DNA of 64,000 nucleotides from Halobacillus sp. A1. Its GTDB lineage: Bacteria > Bacillota > Bacilli > Bacillales > Halobacillaceae. Location of the stretch: the NCBI RefSeq assembly GCF_024189295.1, contig NZ_JAIZEN010000006.1, positions 166,012-230,011 of the forward strand, read 5' to 3'. The position numbers and the translations under genes were made by a program. Below the pieces are notes generated by a model. The model saw only the letters and a program-made list of their open reading frames with translations, was not told the origin of the DNA and ran no database searches. Below, one piece after another: positions 61,090 through 64,000 of this stretch (its first letter is position 1; each line of letters starts with the position of its first letter).

Positions 61090-62391
61090 TTACTGCCTTG
61101 AGCTTTCCCAACCGGAGATTGCTTTTTCTTCTACTTCTTCCCACTCAATATCGCCGCCAAGGTATTCCTGCATGGCCGATCCAAGGGAATCCTCAGTCCA
61201 GGAAGTCGGAGCTCCCATGAATACCCATCCAAGTGTTTCTTCTGCGGATGCATATTCATATACTTCTTGAGAAATAGGGTCAGCTATGTTTTGATCTTCA
61301 TAACCTTCATAAGCTGGTATAAACTTAAATTCTTCCGTTACAAATTTCTTACCTTCATCAGAAGTATACATCCAGTCCAAGAAGTCTTTACTAGCCTGAA
61401 TCACTTCTTCTTCTGACTCATTGTTTACAGCCCAGTTGTTTGAAACTCCAACCGGAAGCTTTCCTTCTTGTCCTTCAACCGGAATCGGCAGAAGACCTAC
61501 GTTACTTTCAGCAAATTCAGGGTCCATGGATTCAATAGTATTGTATACCCAGTTCCCTTGCTGAATCATGGCTACATTACCAAGAGAAAAATGCTCTTCC
61601 ACTTGTTGTGAGTAATCAAGACTCAGAACTGGTCCTACAGAGTAATCCGCCTGAAGATCTAAGAAACGCTTCATTTGATCTCCCTGTTCAAATTCAACAG
61701 TATCTGCTTCATAAGCCGTAGTAAGGTTGTTATCAAATTCTGTAGCAAGGAATGTATTCGCTAAGTGGTTTCCAAGTACCCACTGCTCTTTAGCTGGTAA
61801 AGCGAAGGGAGCTTCAATTCCAAGATCATCCTTTTGTTCATCGATTGTTTGAACAGCTTCTTCTAAGTCGTCCATAGTTGTAATAGATTCAGGATCAATC
61901 CCTGCATCTTCAAAGACTTGTTTATTGTATAGAAGCCCGTAGCCTTCCTGGTTAAAAGGAAGTCCTAAAATTTCTCCATCGCGTTCAACTGCTGAAAGCG
62001 TTCCTTCCAGTGCTGCACCTGCAGCTTCTGTGTCAGAAAGGTCAGTCAAATATTCTTCGTACTCATCTACATCAGCTGGTCCCCCGACGTTGAAGATGTC
62101 AGGTTCTTCTCCCGATGAAAATGATGTTTTCAGCGCCTGTCCGTAGTCATTACCTCCACCAACGGTTTTAACATTGATATTTACATCTGGATTTTCTTCT
62201 TCATACATGTCCGTCAGTTCCTCAAATTGATCCTTGAACTCTACTTTAAATTGAAAGATATCTACTGTCACTTGATCCTCTGACCCACCTGATTCTGAAT
62301 CATCTGAACCTGATGAAAAGGAACAGCCTGCTAAAACAGTTGAAGCTAATAGTGCTGAAGCAACTCCTGTATAAAACTTTTTCTTCTGCAT
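61090..62391 (-). CDS. Sugar ABC transporter substrate-binding lipoprotein
   Basis: A 433-residue exported lipoprotein. The signal MQKKKFYTGVASALLASTVL ends in a clear LAGC lipobox, followed by an SSGSDDSESGGSEDQ linker. The mature part has the cluster-B fold (VDIFQFKVEFKDQFEELTDM, YGLLYNKQVFEDAGIDPESI, MIQQGNWVYNTIE, VGVSNNWAVNNES). It captures the sugar for the two permeases. The ATG at 62391 has GGGGAG 8 bases upstream. It is first in the operon and expected to be its most expressed gene. Confidence 0.92.
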   Translation of the reverse strand: MQKKKFYTGVASALLASTVLAGCSFSSGSDDSESGGSEDQVTVDIFQFKVEFKDQFEELTDMYEEENPDVNINVKTVGGGNDYGQALKTSFSSGEEPDIFNVGGPADVDEYEEYLTDLSDTEAAGAALEGTLSAVERDGEILGLPFNQEGYGLLYNKQVFEDAGIDPESITTMDDLEEAVQTIDEQKDDLGIEAPFALPAKEQWVLGNHLANTFLATEFDNNLTTAYEADTVEFEQGDQMKRFLDLQADYSVGPVLSLDYSQQVEEHFSLGNVAMIQQGNWVYNTIESMDPEFAESNVGLLPIPVEGQEGKLPVGVSNNWAVNNESEEEVIQASKDFLDWMYTSDEGKKFVTEEFKFIPAYEGYEDQNIADPISQEVYEYASAEETLGWVFMGAPTSWTEDSLGSAMQEYLGGDIEWEEVEEKAISGWESSRQ

Positions 62392-62915
62392 GTAATACAC
62401 TCCCCTATCAATAATTCGTTTGTAATGAATGCGCTTCCACTATCCACTAAAAAAATATGTCTTACCGCCTGCTAGTTTACTAGATTGATCAGCATTCACT
62501 TTGGAAAATTAAATTTCATGCGCACTCGTTTGCATCAAGATATGTAGCAAAAGTGCACAAGAAGCATGAATGCGCTACAACTGCATTACTGTCAGTATTG
62601 ATAGCGGTTCAGTGAATACGTTTGCACAAGTTCATTAAACAAACTATACCATGTGCTTTTTTAAAAAACAACATCATTTTATTATTAATATTAGTAGATT
62701 TCACTTGTAATAATAAGGAAAAAGCAGGTCTTCTCAAGCGCAACAAGGGTTTCAAGGCAAACGTTTTCACAATTTCGCTTTTTTTAATTACTCTTAATTT
62801 TTTCATTGAACTATTGGATACTATGAATTTCGGCAGAAAATTTGGATTTTTCTAGTATGTTTTGTATGATCAAAAAGAATACACATGATCTTATATTTCA
62901 GAAAAGAGGGTTTCT
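62392..62915. promoter_or_regulatory. Divergent control region of the sugar cluster
   Basis: No gene is seen in 524 bases. Cre/LacI-like sites occur at 62613-62626 (TGAATACGTTTGCA) and 62756-62769 (GGCAAACGTTTTCA), each 12 of 14 to TGWAANCGNTNWCA, and a third related CTCGTTTGCA lies near 62525. They suit CcpA and/or the cluster LacI regulator controlling both directions. Confidence 0.5.
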
Positions 62916-63677
62916 ATGAAAACAATACCAGTAGCCGTGCAATTGTATACTTTACGAGATGAAACCGAAAAAGATTTCGAAGGAACATTAAGAAAAATAG
63001 CTGATCTCGGGTTTGAAGGTGTTGAATTTGCCGGGCTTGGCGATTACACAGCTAAAGAGATGAAGGATTTGATTGATGAACTGAACTTAAAAGCTGCCTC
63101 TAGTCACGTTCCGCTTGAACAGATCAAAAATAACCTCACCCAAGTCATAGAGGTGCAAAAGACGCTGGGAAGCAAGTTTATTGTATGTCCCTATTTTGAA
63201 CCTGAGAGTGAAGAGGATTATAAGGAGCTTATCTCCTTGTTAAAACGAGCCGGGGAGATGTGCAACTTGGAAGGAATAACCTTGTGTTATCATAACCACG
63301 ACTTTGAATTAGAAAAACTTTCTGATGGAAGAACGGCTCTTGAAACAATATTTGATGATACCGAAAAAAACACCCTGAAAACGGAGTTGGATATCTACTG
63401 GCTCGAGAAGGCAGGCGAAAGCCCAATTAATTGGATCGACCGTTATAAAGGGCGCACCCCTCTTGTCCATCTTAAAGATATGACAAACGATGAAGAAAAG
63501 TTTTTTGCTGAATTGGGTACTGGTGGAGTCGATGTGGATGCCGTATTGGCAAAAGGTGAAGAAGCAGGTGTGCAATGGTGGATCGTCGAACAGGACGAGA
63601 GTCGACGTTCTCCATTGGAAAGCTTGGAAATCAGTATGAACTATTTGAAAAAGAAACTCCCCCATCTATCTGAATAA
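62916..63677 (+). CDS. TIM-barrel sugar-phosphate isomerase/epimerase, copy 2
   Basis: A 253-residue xylose-isomerase-like barrel, shorter than copy 1. VAVQLYTLRDETEKDFEGTL, VEFAGLGDYTAKEM, LCYHNHDFELEKL, TELDIYWLEKAGESP and VHLKDMTNDEEKF are present, giving the metal-binding Glu/Asp/His set. AGAGGG lies 5 bases before the ATG. It is divergent from the binding-protein operon and shares its control region, so it likely acts on the same sugar. Confidence 0.88.
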   Translation: MKTIPVAVQLYTLRDETEKDFEGTLRKIADLGFEGVEFAGLGDYTAKEMKDLIDELNLKAASSHVPLEQIKNNLTQVIEVQKTLGSKFIVCPYFEPESEEDYKELISLLKRAGEMCNLEGITLCYHNHDFELEKLSDGRTALETIFDDTEKNTLKTELDIYWLEKAGESPINWIDRYKGRTPLVHLKDMTNDEEKFFAELGTGGVDVDAVLAKGEEAGVQWWIVEQDESRRSPLESLEISMNYLKKKLPHLSE

Positions 63678-63807
63678 TGCATGTAACTACTATAAAGAAT
63701 CTTCCATACAAGTAGAAAGTTCCTGTACTTTGAAGAAAATATAAAAAGTGCTTAATTATTACACTGAAACAAAGTTTGTATAGCACCATAAATAATAGTA
63801 TAAGCAA

Positions 63808-63852
63808 CAATAAAAAAACGCCTGGATTTAAAAATCGAGCGTTTTTTTATTG
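63808..63852 (+). terminator. Terminator after isomerase copy 2
   Basis: CAATAAAAAAACGC and GCGTTTTTTTATTG arms with A- and T-runs; about 130 bases after the gene. Confidence 0.85.
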
Positions 63853-63888
63853 TTCCATTGCCTTATTCCACTAAAGCTCCCTTTAGTG

Positions 63889-64000
63889 GAAAACTCAGTT
63901 TCGAGACATAATGAGAATCTAGGAGCTCCGGGAAACGGATCGCTTTCCGGGGGGCGGGCGCTGAGCCTCCTCGAGCTTCGCTCTCCGGGGTCTCACCTGT
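63889..64000. repeat. GC-rich dispersed repeat, second copy cut by the window end
   Basis: From GGAAAACTCAGTTTCGAGAC the sequence follows 37410 onward, including CTCCTCGAGCTTCGCTCT and CGGGGTCTCACCTGT, with few differences. The right half lies outside the window. A CCACTAAAG/CTTTAGTGG hairpin lies just before it. Confidence 0.8.

Noticed and set aside
62622..62855. A 77-codon plus-strand frame in the sugar control region
   Set aside because: No ribosome site, and it runs across the candidate operator sites.
1..64000. Integrated phage or conjugative element
   Set aside because: No integrase, capsid, portal, relaxase or tRNA attachment site was seen; apart from one insertion element and the dispersed repeats the gene content is chromosomal.

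Overview
The window comes from a low-to-moderate GC Gram-positive rod of the Bacillaceae, most likely a moderately halophilic, spore-forming relative of Halobacillus. Reasons: strong AGGAGG-type ribosome sites, many TTG/GTG starts, Bacillus-type gene sets (hom-thrC-thrB, pgcA, tagO, LCP proteins, a Spo0E-like protein, SinI- and SinR-like proteins, the ycs/kip 5-oxoprolinase set), acidic predicted proteins, and a GC-rich dispersed repeat of the sort I associate with halophilic bacilli. The genus is an inference. No rRNA, tRNA, CRISPR array or prophage was seen.

Layout. 1-5.4 kb: end of a surface-glycan region (GNAT acyltransferase, asparagine-synthase-like protein, GT2 glycosyltransferase) facing tagO. 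5.5-8.5 kb: phosphoglucomutase pgcA, a 39-residue protein, a VanZ-like protein and a decayed gene. 8.4-12.1 kb: a run of minus-strand regulators: AraC-type activator, a 40-residue SinI-like antirepressor, an unknown 201-codon ORF, a SinR-like repressor without its SIN domain, an IDEAL-domain protein and an unknown 74-residue protein. 12.5-15.8 kb: threonine operon. 15.9-18.4 kb: a small helix-turn-helix protein and two divergent small sigma-70-type factors, one heading a three-gene operon.

18.4-25.6 kb: AEC transporter; a sodium:solute symporter with its small subunit, cut from a small upstream membrane gene by a 1,999-bp IS1595-like element with matching 8-bp target duplications and a passenger gene; then a BadF-type sugar kinase divergent from a MurR/RpiR regulator (amino-sugar use). 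25.7-29.9 kb: a large secreted multidomain nuclease and a DsbA/FrnE oxidoreductase. 30.1-37.3 kb: galactose locus, galK-galE-galT-lacZ(GH42), divergent from a ROK repressor, with two copies of a shared palindromic operator.

37.3-45.1 kb: a noncoding stretch with a GC-rich inverted-ended repeat, a lipase-like hydrolase, an LCP ligase, a Spo0E-like protein, a GlsB/YeaQ-type protein, formaldehyde dehydrogenase, a SEC-C protein and a YkvA-like protein. 45.1-53.5 kb: beta-hydroxyacid dehydrogenase, two more LCP ligases flanking pxpBCA plus an NRAMP-like transporter, a lipoprotein candidate and ycsI. 53.6-63.7 kb: a sugar-catabolism cluster (SBP and two ABC permeases, LacI regulator, ThuA-like protein, two Gfo/Idh/MocA dehydrogenases, TIM-barrel isomerase, YesL) with a divergent second isomerase. 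The window ends inside another copy of the GC-rich repeat.

The genes work together in three themes: cell-wall and surface glycan assembly (tagO, pgcA, galE, three LCP ligases), uptake and breakdown of sugars and amino-sugars each with its own regulator, and transition-state or sporulation control (SinI/SinR-like, Spo0E-like, two sigma-like factors, possible CodY sites).
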